This document shows, piece by piece, positions 32,532 to 41,965 of a stretch of 64,000 nucleotides of DNA; the first letter of the stretch is position 1; each line of letters opens with the position of its first letter. This DNA is from Brevibacillus brevis (lineage in GTDB: Bacteria; Bacillota; Bacilli; Brevibacillales; Brevibacillaceae). Made by a program: the position numbers and the translations under genes. The stretch lies in the NCBI RefSeq assembly GCF_031583145.1, contig NZ_CP134050.1, positions 4,825,501-4,889,500 of the forward strand. The letters run 5' to 3'. The notes beneath the pieces were generated by a model that saw only the letters and a list, made by a program, of their open reading frames with translations, was not told where the DNA came from and did no database searches.

Positions 32532-33758
32532 TCACGAGCGACTAAATTCGCCATCGTTCCTATTGGCATCCGTCTGCTTGCTGTTTTTAAATCTCAGCGA
32601 CAAGACGAAACAAATCAGCAAAATCATACTTGCGAGCACATACGGATAGTTGATATCCAAATCAAATAAAAAGCCAGCTACGATAGGACCTGCGATATTG
32701 CCAAGGCTGGTAAAGGCTGAGTTTAGACCAGCTACATACCCCTGTTGATCCTTGGCAAGCATCGACATTTGGGTACTGATAGCCGGTCGCAAAATATCGG
32801 TCGCCAGAAACACGATAAACGTTACGGCAAAAATCATCCAAAATGTGTGGACAAAAAGCGTCAGAACAATAAACAAACCAGCAAAGAGCAGGCTTACCGA
32901 AATGACAGCTCGCTCACCAAAACGATTCATGATCCAGCCAAAAGCCGTAAGCTGGACCACTGCACCCGCTATGGAGCCGAATGTAATGATAAAGGCGATA
33001 TCTTTCGGCTCAAATCCAAACTTATGGTCCACAAACAAGGAAAAGACCGTTTCAAAATTAGCCAGTCCGAAAGACATGACAAATACAATGATCAAACTGA
33101 AAAAATAGGGCTCCCGATAGGAAAACCATAGCTGGGAAAGAAGGCTGCCTTGATGTTGCTCACTAGAAGCAGAGTCAGACAACGATTCTTGACTAGGTCG
33201 GGATTCCCTGAGGATGAACAAGGTGATGCATGCCGCAATCATCCCCGCAATCGCGGCGGAATAGAAGGGTACGCGAATACCGAATTCAGCAATATATCCG
33301 CCAATACCAGGCCCGATAATAAAGCCAGTTGTAATGGCAGCGGTAATATATCCCATCCCCGTCGCGCGTTCTTCATTCGTTGTCATATCAGCTGAGTAAG
33401 CCATGACGGCCGGCATGATCAATGCCGCACTAATACCCCCCAGCAGCCTGGATACAAACAGCAGTACAGGAGAACTCGCAACGCCAAATAGCACTTCCGA
33501 GATGGCAAACACGACCAATCCGATGACAATCATTCTTTTTCTCCCGAATGAATCGGCCAATCGGCCAGCTACGGGTGAAAAAAGGAGCTGCGTCAGCGAA
33601 AAGGCTGCGACCAACAAGCCGATAACGCCCCCGGAAATCCCCAAATTCTCCATGTACTTCGGCATAATCGGTATGACAAGCCCGATCCCTGTAAAAACAA
33701 GGAAAATACTGAACATCAGTATCAGGAGGGCTCCTCTATTTTTTAATAATAACGCCAT
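32532..33758 (-). CDS. MFS drug exporter (Bmr/NorA/TetA-like)
   Basis: 408 aa, twelve predicted helices. The A motif between helices 2 and 3 is GRLADSFGRKRMIV, and the drug-antiporter motif C region is GFIIGPGIGGYIAEFG, both typical of DHA1 proton antiporters. Start ATG at 33758 follows GGAGGAAG. Base composition is distinctly lower in GC than its neighbours, as is that of the adjacent tetR gene, so the pair may have been acquired together. It lies downstream of that TetR gene on the same strand. Confidence 0.9.
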   Translation of the reverse strand: MALLLKNRGALLILMFSIFLVFTGIGLVIPIMPKYMENLGISGGVIGLLVAAFSLTQLLFSPVAGRLADSFGRKRMIVIGLVVFAISEVLFGVASSPVLLFVSRLLGGISAALIMPAVMAYSADMTTNEERATGMGYITAAITTGFIIGPGIGGYIAEFGIRVPFYSAAIAGMIAACITLFILRESRPSQESLSDSASSEQHQGSLLSQLWFSYREPYFFSLIIVFVMSFGLANFETVFSLFVDHKFGFEPKDIAFIITFGSIAGAVVQLTAFGWIMNRFGERAVISVSLLFAGLFIVLTLFVHTFWMIFAVTFIVFLATDILRPAISTQMSMLAKDQQGYVAGLNSAFTSLGNIAGPIVAGFLFDLDINYPYVLASMILLICFVLSLRFKNSKQTDANRNDGEFSRS

Positions 33759-33823
33759 GGTTTCTTCCTCCAATCAAAGATTACAACACTGAATACTCAT
33801 TCTAGATAAGCGTGTAAAAAAAG

Positions 33824-34453
33824 CTAGCGGGATGGTTTCGCGATGCCAAATAAAAACACATCCATTGCCAGCCGAAAAGTCGCCAGCGCTTCCTCGCGCT
33901 GCATTCGTCGGGTGTGTTGATTCAAACCAAACATCAGGCTGTCTAAGATAATGGCGACTCCGGTTACATTCGAGATTTCAAATTCGCCGTTGTCGAGCCC
34001 TTTCTGCAGCAGCTGCCGGTTAAATTCGATATATCCATGGACCATTTCGTTAATGCGTTCCTCCACTTCCGAAGACTTTTCAGACATGTCGAATTCATCT
34101 GCGGCCTTGGTCAGCGGATGGTTCATGTAATCAATCGCAAAATGTTCGGCCATTCCATATAATTTATCCATCGTAGTCGGGTAGAGATGTTCTTTCTCCA
34201 GCCAATTCTCTTCCCATTCCTGATTCCAAATTTCAATGAGATGTAAAAACAGCCCTTCCTTGCTCTTGAAATGGTAGTAAATGTTGCCGCCGCTGTATCC
34301 GGTAGCTTTCACAATATCTTCAATGGATGTGGCCTTATAGCCTTTTTGTGCAAATAAAATTCTGGCCGCATCAGCTATCTTCTTCTTCGTCTGCTCCGTC
34401 TGCTGCTTTTTTTTATTCAATGCTGCTTCACCAACTTCCGATCTTTTTTGCAT
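33824..34453 (-). CDS. TetR/AcrR family repressor of the efflux pair
   Basis: 209 aa. HTH at about residues 25-70 (AARILFAQKGYKATSIEDIV, KATGYSGGNIYYHFKSKEGL). A Lys/Gln-rich N-terminal extension precedes it. The ATG at 34453 is chosen; a GTG four codons earlier is possible, and no site decides clearly. A palindrome lies about 20 bp upstream. It presumably represses itself and the MFS exporter gene 65 bp downstream, releasing on drug binding. Confidence 0.88.
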   Translation of the reverse strand: MQKRSEVGEAALNKKKQQTEQTKKKIADAARILFAQKGYKATSIEDIVKATGYSGGNIYYHFKSKEGLFLHLIEIWNQEWEENWLEKEHLYPTTMDKLYGMAEHFAIDYMNHPLTKAADEFDMSEKSSEVEERINEMVHGYIEFNRQLLQKGLDNGEFEISNVTGVAIILDSLMFGLNQHTRRMQREEALATFRLAMDVFLFGIAKPSR

Positions 34454-34472
34454 TTCATTCACACCCAAAAAC

Positions 34473-34490
34473 ACTGAACGTTTATTCAGT
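34473..34490. promoter_or_regulatory. TetR operator upstream of the efflux pair
   Basis: ACTGAACGTTTATTCAGT: ACTGAA and TTCAGT arms around six bases. A related half-site (ACTGAAT) lies upstream of the MFS gene near 33790. Confidence 0.65.
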
Positions 34491-34660
34491 ATTATAAGCG
34501 TTCCAAACAGACTTGGCAATCCGCGAAGATTACCCGTTCAAATTTGGAAATGGAGAAATCCCCACGCAAACGCAAACAGGAGCATTCGCCGGCAATCGCA
34601 TCGGGCAAAATCCTCCTGTTTTGATTTGCTGCACTTCTGAAACGGGTGAATCGTCTTCCT

Positions 34661-35746
34661 TTATCGTTGCGCTGCCGCCGAGTTGACTGCCAGATTCTTC
34701 ACCTGGCCCGTTTCGTCCACCTTCACCTGGTACGACAGTTTGTTTAGCTTGTCGATCATTTTCTTTTGGCTGGCAGCGTCCATCGGGGCCGGCTGGCCGT
34801 TCACGATCTTGACCGGTTTGACTTTGGAGGCCGTTTCCTTTTCGGAAAAGGACAGCTCGACCATCATCGCTTCCCTGCCTTTCGGGTTGTAAGACGTGGT
34901 GAAGACGAAATTGCCGACGCTGTAATAGATCGGCGCCCCCTTGTAGTACTCGACTCCCATAACCGAATGGCTGTGCGAGCCGACGACCGCATCCACCCCG
35001 CAATCGATGAGCTTGCGGGCCATCTCGCGGGCATATGGCTCAGGCACATCCTTGTACTCCAGATTCCAGTGCATGACTGCGATGGTCACGTCGGATTGCG
35101 CGACCGCCTGTTTGACATAGGTGAGCATCGGCTCGTACGAGTAGGCGTGGGCCAGGCCCGGCTTGTTTTTTCCGGCGAACCATTGCCGATTGGGCAAGAC
35201 ATGGGAGAGGCCGATGACCGCGACGCGCTTTCCTTTGATCGTTCGGATGTACGGAGCGAACGCCTCCGCTTCGTTTTTCCCCGCCCCGACGTAGCCGATC
35301 GACTGCTCGCGCAGATGCTGCATCGTGTCAAACAGCGCGTCCATCCCATAGTCCAATGAATGATTGTTCGCCAGATTGACGACATCGATCCCTGCGTTTT
35401 TCACTCCCTGAAGTGTCTGCGGTTTGGAGCGGTACGTATACTCTTTCTTTGCCGCTTGTCCGCGCGTGCTGACCGAAGTCTCCAGGTTGCCAATCGCCAG
35501 ATCTGCCTGACGCAAAAAGCCGGCCGTCTTTTGAAACGGGTAGTCCACCCCATGTCGTCCGATCTGTACCCCCACACTTTTGTCCAGCATGATATCCCCT
35601 ACAAAAGCCACGCGAATCGCCTGGTCCTCGGCCGCTGCCACCCGGGAGCCGTTGGCAAAAACCTCGCCGCTCACAAGGCTTCCCGCCGCAGTGAGCAGCA
35701 CCGCGACTGTCAGCGCCGCAGCCTTCCTCCACCTTCCGATATCCAT
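34661..35746 (-). CDS. CapA family secreted metallophosphoesterase-like protein
   Basis: 361 aa. N-terminal signal peptide (KAAALTVAVLLTAAGSLVSG). The CapA/PgsA fold shows GDIMLDKSVG, IGNLETSVS, NLANNHSLDYG, VMHWNLEY and GSHSHSVMG, the metal-binding motifs of this calcineurin-like family. Family members are linked to capsule polyglutamate export, but no capB/capC genes are nearby and many orphan copies exist. Acts outside the membrane. Stands alone on the minus strand. Confidence 0.9.
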   Translation of the reverse strand: MDIGRWRKAAALTVAVLLTAAGSLVSGEVFANGSRVAAAEDQAIRVAFVGDIMLDKSVGVQIGRHGVDYPFQKTAGFLRQADLAIGNLETSVSTRGQAAKKEYTYRSKPQTLQGVKNAGIDVVNLANNHSLDYGMDALFDTMQHLREQSIGYVGAGKNEAEAFAPYIRTIKGKRVAVIGLSHVLPNRQWFAGKNKPGLAHAYSYEPMLTYVKQAVAQSDVTIAVMHWNLEYKDVPEPYAREMARKLIDCGVDAVVGSHSHSVMGVEYYKGAPIYYSVGNFVFTTSYNPKGREAMMVELSFSEKETASKVKPVKIVNGQPAPMDAASQKKMIDKLNKLSYQVKVDETGQVKNLAVNSAAAQR

Positions 35747-35927
35747 CCATCTCCCTCGCCCTAGCTTTTAGCTTTATTCTAGCTGGCGTCTGGCGGGAAG
35801 CCTGTTGAAGCCTGTCCGGCAGCGGCAAACATTTTTCGTAAAAAACTGACGGAGACGGACAAAGCGGGATGGAAGCGACAGCGTTCCTTTTTATTCGTTT
35901 TCATGTCGAGTGCTGCCGGAATTCCAG

Positions 35928-35933
35928 TATAAT
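35928..35933 (+). promoter_or_regulatory. Probable -10 element of the LuxR/MalT-type regulator
   Basis: TATAAT, 35 bp before the chosen start codon. No good -35 is seen, so the promoter may be weak or activated. Confidence 0.4.
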
Positions 35934-35967
35934 GTAGAAAATGATGAATTCCATCCCGGAGGATATC

Positions 35968-38595
35968 GTGAAAAGAGAAATCGTGCTTCCTCTCCCGCGT
36001 TCCATCATGCTCAAAACCAAAATGTCGTTGCCTGGCATTCGCCCAAGCAGCGTACAGCGCGATCAGCTGCTGCGGCAGCTGGATGCAGGCTTGGCATGCA
36101 AACTGACTGTCGTGCATGCCCCCGCCGGCTACGGAAAAACGACCCTGCTCAGCCAATGGGCACACAGGCAAGCGACGCGTCCCGCGTGGCTCTCCCTCGA
36201 CGAAATGGACAACGACCTGATCCGGTTTTGGAAATACGTGCTTCATTCCCTGTCAGAATCCTGCCTCCCCGGGCTGGGTGATCGGTTGGAGCTGTTGATG
36301 AAGGCGATTACCCACACGTCCATTCTCACCTTTCTGGACTCGCTGCTCTCCGAACTGGATTCCGCCAATCAGCCTGTCTCGCTTCTCCTGGACGACTATC
36401 ACGTCATCGCCGATGAGCAGATTCATGCCAGCCTGTCGTATTTCATCGACTATTTGCCCCTCCACGTCCATCTGTTTGTCGCAAGCCGAAGCGCAATGCC
36501 TTTTCCGACCTCCAAGTGGACACTGCACGGACAAGCCTGCCAGGTCACGCTCGATCAGCTTCGCTTTACCGAAGAAGAGACGGTCCGTTTTTTTAGCCTT
36601 GCGCTGGGACTCGCACCTGGCCCAAACCAGATCGGTCAGCTCCTGGCTTCCACGGAAGGCTGGGTAGCGGGACTTCAGATGGCTGCCATTTCCCTCGCCA
36701 CCAACCGGGAAGACCCGGAGCGCTTGTTTGCAGGTTTCCACGGTACCCACCGCCAAATTTCGGAGTATTTGCTGCACGAAGTCTGGCTGCGGCTCCCCTC
36801 CGACATGCAGAGCTTTTTGCTCGCGACATGTGTCTTGCCGCGAATGGATGTCGCACTCTGCAACCGAATGGCCAACCGCTCCGACAGCGGACAAATGCTG
36901 GCGCACCTGCAACGGCAAAACATTTTTCTCGTCCCGCTCGACGACTACCAGACCTGGTACCGCTACCACCATCTGTTTGGTGAATTTCTGGAAGGCCGGC
37001 TCCGGCAGTCGGATCCTTCGAAATGGAACGAGCTGCACAGAAGCGCCAGCCAATCGTTTGCCGAACGGGAATTGTACGACGAGGCGATCGATCACGCGAT
37101 GACCGCCGCCGACTATTCGTTCGCAGCGATGCTCCTGGAGACCCATTACCCGCAGCTGATTCAGCGTGGGGAATTTTCGACGCTGCTGCGCTGGCTGGAT
37201 CGTTTTCCGCGCTCGTCCGATTTTCTCTCGCCGACGCTGAGGCTTTTGTACACCTTCATCTTGATTCTGTCTGCGCAGACGGATCGGGCTGCAGAAGAAA
37301 TTCCTGCACTGGAAAAAGCCTGCGCCGCCGTGGAAAATCCGGAGGAGCAGCAGCAATTTGCCAGCGGGCTGTTTTTTGTGAAAGCCAACCTCGTCTTTGC
37401 CACCGGCCAGTTCGAAGCCTGGATCAAGGACGCGGGGACATTTCAGGAGAGGCTGCCTGAAAACCCGCTGTTTTTCAACTTTAATTACAACACGTCCGAG
37501 CCGCTCATCCGGCGGTCTTCTCTTGGGCTGAAAGGCATGCTGTCCCCGCAGACCGAATTTGTGGGAAAGGCGTTTTCGGATATTCTCGCCGCGCATGGAT
37601 GGCAATCCTCGCTGTTTCATATGTACGTCGTGCAGGCCCTCGCAGAAGGTTATTACGAGTGGAATCGGCTGGAAGACAGCGCTGCGCTGCTAGAGCAGGT
37701 CGAACCGGTGGCTCGCCACAAGAAAACGCCCGGGCTTCTGGTGCCCCATGCGTTGACGAAAGCGAAACTCTCGCTTGCAAAAGGGTCCCCCCGCGAAGCG
37801 CGAGCCGTTGTGGAGGAAGCGCTGGACACCGTCCGCGTCTGGGCTGACGACTACTGGACCAGCCCGCTGTACGCGTTTCTCGCCCGGATCGACCTGGCAG
37901 AAGGCCGCGTCACCGAGGCACAGGAACGACTCTTTGCGCTGCCGCGAGACTATTGGGAAAAGCCTGCGCTTCAAAGAGAGCTGGAGGTGCTGACCTATGT
38001 CCGGCTGCTTTTGAGCCAGAAGCGGGAAGAAGAAGCTCTCCTCCTCTTGCCGTCGCTGAAGCTGGCGAGCAAACGGGAGGAGCTGCTCACCAGCCAGGTG
38101 GACATCGCGATCCTGCAAGCATTGGCCAAACAGCGGCTCGGTCAGACGGAAGAGGCGTTGTCCTTATTGCAGGAAGCGCTCGCCATCGGTGCAGCCAACG
38201 GCTACGTGCGCAGCTTTCTGGACGAAGGCGAGGAGATGCACAGGCTGCTGCTGGCCTTCCGTCAACAAAGGCAAAAGCATCCGCAAAACCAGAAGGCGCT
38301 CGCCACGTACGTCAACGGACTGCTGAACTTGTTCGCCGGGAAGAGAGAAAAAGGAAAAAAAGATCACTCCTCTTCCCTCGTCGAACCGCTCACGGGAAAA
38401 GAAATGATCATCGTCGCCATGCTGAGCCAGGGCGCTTCCAACAAACGGATCGCAGAAGAGCTGGGCAATACGGTCGGCACGGTCAAGGTCTATTTGCACC
38501 GCATCTATGGCAAGCTCGGGGTCACGAACCGGACGCAGGCGCTGCTCAAAGCGCAAGAGCTTTCCTTGCTGGAAGGCGATTCCCCCAGATGGTAA
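35968..38595 (+). CDS. Large ATP-binding LuxR family (MalT-like) transcriptional activator
   Basis: 875 aa. Order: NTP-binding STAND domain with Walker A (HAPAGYGKTTLL) and Walker B-like LLLDDYHVI, winged-helix and TPR-like helical repeats in the middle, and a C-terminal LuxR helix-turn-helix (LTGKEMIIVAMLSQGASNKR followed by IAEELGNTVGTVKVYLHRIY). The GTG at 35968 has GGAGG at ideal spacing; the ATG at 35941 lacks a site. Such proteins activate promoters on binding a small inducer. Targets and inducer unknown. The RidA/ammonia-lyase operon converges on it with only 14 bp between stops. Confidence 0.92.
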   Translation: MKREIVLPLPRSIMLKTKMSLPGIRPSSVQRDQLLRQLDAGLACKLTVVHAPAGYGKTTLLSQWAHRQATRPAWLSLDEMDNDLIRFWKYVLHSLSESCLPGLGDRLELLMKAITHTSILTFLDSLLSELDSANQPVSLLLDDYHVIADEQIHASLSYFIDYLPLHVHLFVASRSAMPFPTSKWTLHGQACQVTLDQLRFTEEETVRFFSLALGLAPGPNQIGQLLASTEGWVAGLQMAAISLATNREDPERLFAGFHGTHRQISEYLLHEVWLRLPSDMQSFLLATCVLPRMDVALCNRMANRSDSGQMLAHLQRQNIFLVPLDDYQTWYRYHHLFGEFLEGRLRQSDPSKWNELHRSASQSFAERELYDEAIDHAMTAADYSFAAMLLETHYPQLIQRGEFSTLLRWLDRFPRSSDFLSPTLRLLYTFILILSAQTDRAAEEIPALEKACAAVENPEEQQQFASGLFFVKANLVFATGQFEAWIKDAGTFQERLPENPLFFNFNYNTSEPLIRRSSLGLKGMLSPQTEFVGKAFSDILAAHGWQSSLFHMYVVQALAEGYYEWNRLEDSAALLEQVEPVARHKKTPGLLVPHALTKAKLSLAKGSPREARAVVEEALDTVRVWADDYWTSPLYAFLARIDLAEGRVTEAQERLFALPRDYWEKPALQRELEVLTYVRLLLSQKREEEALLLLPSLKLASKREELLTSQVDIAILQALAKQRLGQTEEALSLLQEALAIGAANGYVRSFLDEGEEMHRLLLAFRQQRQKHPQNQKALATYVNGLLNLFAGKREKGKKDHSSSLVEPLTGKEMIIVAMLSQGASNKRIAEELGNTVGTVKVYLHRIYGKLGVTNRTQALLKAQELSLLEGDSPRW

Positions 38596-38609
38596 AAGGA
38601 TCGGCCGAA

Positions 38610-39560
38610 CTACCGGGAAACCAGTGCTGCCATCTGCCCAAGGTCGACGTTTCCGCCCGAAATGACGGCAACGATGCGCTTTTCGCGCAAAGCTGCCTTG
38701 CCAAACATCGCGGCTGCCACGGTAGTAGCGCTGGATGGCTCGATCAACTGCTTCATCCGCTCGAGCACGAAGCAAAACGCTGCGCGAATCTCCTCCTCGC
38801 TCACCAGCACGATATCATCGAGGTACTTGCGCAAGACGGGAAACGTGAGCTCGCCGGGCTGGCTGGTTCTAAGGCCATCCGCAATGGTAGACGTCGCCGG
38901 AATCGAGACGAGCTGATTTTGTTTCAGCGAGAGGTAGGTGTCGTTTGCCAGTTGCGGCTCTACTCCGATGACCTGAACAGACGGCTTTGTCTCCTTGACC
39001 GCCGTCAGAATCCCTGACAAAAGTCCGCCTCCTCCGACCGGCACGAGGATGGCGTCTACCTCCTCCAGCTGTTCCACTATCTCAAGGCCCACCGTTCCTT
39101 GGCCTGCCATGATGTACGGATCGTCGTACGGGGGAACATAGACCCCGTTCTGCAGCTCCGCCAGCTGCTTCGCCCGTGGCAGCCGGTCCGCCGAGGTAAG
39201 CCCGCACTTCTCCACTTTGCCGTCGTAGGCCTGGATCGCCTCCATCTTGCAGGCGGCCACATCCTCTGGAACTACGATCGTAGCGGGGATGCCGAGCTGC
39301 TGAGCGATAAAAGCGACCGCTTGCCCGTGGTTGCCGGAAGACGCGGCTGTGACAGACTTGGCCCCTTCGCGCACCGCCTGCTTCACCTTGTTCGTCGCAC
39401 CCCGAATTTTGAAGGAGCCGGTTTTTTGCAGATGCTCGGCTTTCAGGAACAGATCGTTTCCACATAGCGAAGAGAGCTGCTGGGAGGACAACAAAGGAGT
39501 CGTCCGCACGATGTCCGCAATGTTCTCCCGAGCAGCGACGATGTCCGCTTTCTGTATCAT
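38610..39560 (-). CDS. Threonine/serine ammonia-lyase-like PLP enzyme
   Basis: 316 aa fold-type II PLP enzyme. The PLP lysine is in GSFKIRGA, the phosphate loop is VPVGGGGLLSG, and SSGNHGQA is also present. No C-terminal ACT domain, so it resembles catabolic threonine/serine dehydratases or hydroxyaspartate ammonia-lyases rather than IlvA. It releases enamine products that RidA clears; a RidA gene lies 5 bp upstream in the same operon. GGAGTG precedes the ATG. Confidence 0.88.
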   Translation of the reverse strand: MIQKADIVAARENIADIVRTTPLLSSQQLSSLCGNDLFLKAEHLQKTGSFKIRGATNKVKQAVREGAKSVTAASSGNHGQAVAFIAQQLGIPATIVVPEDVAACKMEAIQAYDGKVEKCGLTSADRLPRAKQLAELQNGVYVPPYDDPYIMAGQGTVGLEIVEQLEEVDAILVPVGGGGLLSGILTAVKETKPSVQVIGVEPQLANDTYLSLKQNQLVSIPATSTIADGLRTSQPGELTFPVLRKYLDDIVLVSEEEIRAAFCFVLERMKQLIEPSSATTVAAAMFGKAALREKRIVAVISGGNVDLGQMAALVSR

Positions 39561-39565
39561 GCTGC

Positions 39566-40036
39566 TCACTCCTCTCCCTGTCGCTTGACCGCGATGATAA
39601 AATCGATTTCGACCGGCGTATTGCCCGGCAGCTCGGCAGCGCCGACAGCCGTCCGGGCATGGCGTCCTCGCTCCCCGAAGATGCGCTCCAGCAGTTCGGA
39701 AGCGGCATCGATGACCTGTGGCTGCCTGGAGAAGCCCTCGGCAGACTGGACGTAGCCGGTGACCTTCAGGATGCGCTCGACGCGGTCGAGGCTGCCGATC
39801 TCTGCTTCGAGGCTGCTGAGGCCTTTCAGCACGCAAATCTCCGCGAGCTCTCTCGCCTGCTCGATGGTGACATCTTTGCCGACTTTGCCGACGTACGGAA
39901 GCTCGCCATCGACGCGCGGGACCTGGCCGCTGATGTAGGCGATGCCTTCGTGGACGACGACGGGGACGTACTGGTAAAGGGACGGTGCGGGCTCGGGGAG
40001 CTTTACTCCCAGTTGTTGCAAGCGTTCTCGGATCAT
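39566..40036 (-). CDS. RidA/YjgF family protein paired with ammonia-lyase
   Basis: 156 aa. YISGQVPRVDGELPYVGKVG, AEICVLKGLSSLEAEIGSLD and the arginine-containing GRHARTAVGAAELP are typical of the longer RidA group. Expected role: hydrolysis of 2-aminoacrylate/2-aminocrotonate released by the ammonia-lyase encoded directly downstream. GGAGGC-like site before the ATG. Confidence 0.9.
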   Translation of the reverse strand: MIRERLQQLGVKLPEPAPSLYQYVPVVVHEGIAYISGQVPRVDGELPYVGKVGKDVTIEQARELAEICVLKGLSSLEAEIGSLDRVERILKVTGYVQSAEGFSRQPQVIDAASELLERIFGERGRHARTAVGAAELPGNTPVEIDFIIAVKRQGEE

Positions 40037-40149
40037 GGGGGCCTCCTTTGGTTCGCTTTTTCTGAATGTTCAATTTCGTCTCACCCCTATTATGGGTGGA
40101 ATGGTTGGGAAATGCTACCGTTTCTTGTAACCCCTTTATCCATACTCTT

Positions 40150-40765
40150 GCCTCGGGGGCGGAAAAAGGAGAAAACGCTGTGGCTCTTGGGGCGCAGCAG
40201 GGAAGCGTCTACTGGCCAGCTCCATTCCAAAAGAGGAACGGCGTCCAAAAGCAGCGGTTTCGGGGGAGTCTCTCATGGTTGGACGCTCAGGCGTGTTCCT
40301 CTTTTTCCATTGCGCTTGGGTTGCGCCCCAAAGGCCTTCGCTTTTTTCTCCTTTTTCCGGGGCGAGCTTTGGGTGAAAGGCCTGTTTGGGCTCTGCTTCG
40401 TCGTTTTGAAAAGCCCCTTCATCCAACGCTTGCCTCGGGGGCGGAAAAAGGAGAAAACGCTGTGGCTCTTGGAGCGCAGCAGGGAAGCGTCTACTGGCCA
40501 GCTCCATTCCAAAAGAGGAACGGCGTCCAAAAGCAGCCGGTTTCGGGGGAGTCTCTCATGGTTGGACGCGCAGGCGTGTTCCTCTTTTTCCATTCCGCTT
40601 GGGTCGCGCCCCAAAGGCCTTCGCTTTTTTCTCCTTTTTCCGGGGCGAGCTTTGGGTGGTCCCAAGGCTTTTTGAGCTCAGCTTCGTCGTTTTGAAAAGC
40701 CCCTTCATCCAACGGTTGCCTCGGGGGCGGAAAAAGGTGAAAACGCTGTGGCTCTTGGGGTACAG
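40150..40765. repeat. Tandem large quasi-palindromes, second family
   Basis: Unit 1 (40150-40367) and unit 2 (40432-40650) each begin GCCTCGGGGGCGGAAAAAGG and end with the inverted partner CCTTTTTCCGGGGCGAGC. Internally GAGGAACGGCGTCC faces GGACG-N5-CGTGTTCCTC, and TTGGGGCGC faces TGCGCCCCAA. Each can fold into a ~218-nt hairpin. Spacers of about 64 bp repeat too. A third unit starts at 40718 and breaks off near 40765. Apparent long open frames on both strands result from the palindromic, GC-rich sequence and are not called as genes. Confidence 0.88.
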
Positions 40766-40905
40766 GGGGGAGCTCACCTGCTTAGTGGGAACGACAACAT
40801 GTGGTCCGACCAGCGCCATACACCGCCACAACGTCTGCCGGGAGTGGCACACGTCTAAATTTCGGCCGATTCATTCCATTTCATTTTGACTGGGAGGATG
40901 CACTC

Positions 40906-41484
40906 GTGGAATATATGGGAGATAGACAGTTTTGGGATGACAAATTTGCAAGCAGGGGGAATCAGCCGCTCCCGCCGGAAAAAGCTTTGGTGGAACATGC
41001 TGCTTGCTTCAAGAAGGGTTCAGTGCTTGATATTGCATGCGGGGACGGGAGGAACTCCCTGTTTCTTCTCGAGCGTGGGTTTCATGTTACGGGGATCGAT
41101 TTTAGCCGGGAAGCATTGAAACGTCTTGAAAAGTTTGCTCGTCAAAGAAACCATTTGGTTGCGACAAGGCAAGTTGACTTGAATGAACCGGATGCCCTTG
41201 CCGATTTGGGAACCTTCGACAATATCGTCATCAATCACTATCGATTGAACAAGGAATCGCTTGCCCGACTGCATTCCCTCGTTACCGATGAAGGCATCCT
41301 GTTCGTCTGCGGTTTTGGGCATGAGCATACGCATGACCCCACCATTCGCCCGGAGGACTTGATTCAACCCTCTGATTTTGACGCTGTGCAACCGCATTTC
41401 CGGCTTCTGACGTATTTGGAGGAGCAAAACGAAATCGGATCGATCGTGACGTATATGTTTTGCAAGGAGAAGGGGGAGAAATAA
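40906..41484 (+). CDS. Class I SAM-dependent methyltransferase
   Basis: 192 aa. SAM motif I is VLDIACGDGRNSLFL, followed by the acidic GIDFSREALKRLE and post-I VDLNEPDA; it resembles TehB-like small methyltransferases. The GTG at 40906 has GGGAGG eight bases upstream; a longer reading from 40801 would run back towards the repeat array. Substrate unknown. Confidence 0.82.
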   Translation: MEYMGDRQFWDDKFASRGNQPLPPEKALVEHAACFKKGSVLDIACGDGRNSLFLLERGFHVTGIDFSREALKRLEKFARQRNHLVATRQVDLNEPDALADLGTFDNIVINHYRLNKESLARLHSLVTDEGILFVCGFGHEHTHDPTIRPEDLIQPSDFDAVQPHFRLLTYLEEQNEIGSIVTYMFCKEKGEK

Positions 41485-41514
41485 GCTCGATCTTGGGGAG
41501 CGCAAAAACGATCG

Positions 41515-41553
41515 AAAAAGCGGATGTCACAGTCTCTTATGACAGCCGCTTTT
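41515..41553 (+). terminator. Terminator of the methyltransferase gene
   Basis: AAAAAGCGG (41515-41523) pairs with CCGCTTTTT (41545-41553), with inner TGTCA/TGACA, followed by CTTTT. Confidence 0.8.
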
Positions 41554-41655
41554 TCTTTTGCAAGGTAGTGCTGATTCTCATCTCACCGACCTGATTTGGA
41601 AACTTCTGGGACGTCCTTCGCGTATTACTTACAAAGAGCGAAGGAGCTGATTGGA

Positions 41656-41853
41656 ATGCGCTACATAGCAGGGGATACGACCGTCACTTGTCCATGCTGC
41701 AAGCACTTCCTGTTTGACAAGGACTATCGCCAGCTAAACTCCAGAGGGGCCACCTTCTTTGGACTGGATTGGGCGAACAAGGAGGCGACGATTTTGATTT
41801 GCCAGCGTTGTTCCTATATTCTGTGGTTCATGGATGAGCCGAAAAGCCATTGA
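41656..41853 (+). CDS. Small zinc-ribbon protein
   Basis: 65 aa. Two cysteine pairs, CPCC near residue 14 and CQRC near residue 50, form a probable zinc ribbon; the rest includes FFGLDWANKEATILI. The ATG at 41656 follows GAAGGAG; a start at 41596 lacks a site. Family not recognised. A terminator follows immediately. Confidence 0.7.
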   Translation: MRYIAGDTTVTCPCCKHFLFDKDYRQLNSRGATFFGLDWANKEATILICQRCSYILWFMDEPKSH

Positions 41854-41868
41854 ATACGTTCGAGTCAC

Positions 41869-41890
41869 GGGGCTTTCATAGCCCCCTTTT
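41869..41890 (+). terminator. Terminator of the zinc-ribbon gene
   Basis: GGGGCT TTCAT AGCCCC followed by CTTTT; short but complete. Confidence 0.7.
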
Positions 41891-41965
41891 CCATCGACGG
41901 TTTGCCCGCTACCATACCGCAACAAAGGGAACCGTCCCCCATTTTTTCATTAGGAGGCGATCCGC

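Noticed and set aside
34530-35003. Open frame overlapping the 3' end of the CapA gene.
   Set aside because: It is a shifted frame of the CapA gene with no protein family match.
40066-40850. Long open frames on both strands over the 40-kb repeats.
   Set aside because: Same reason: the inverted arms keep several frames open on both strands, and no start has a ribosome binding site.
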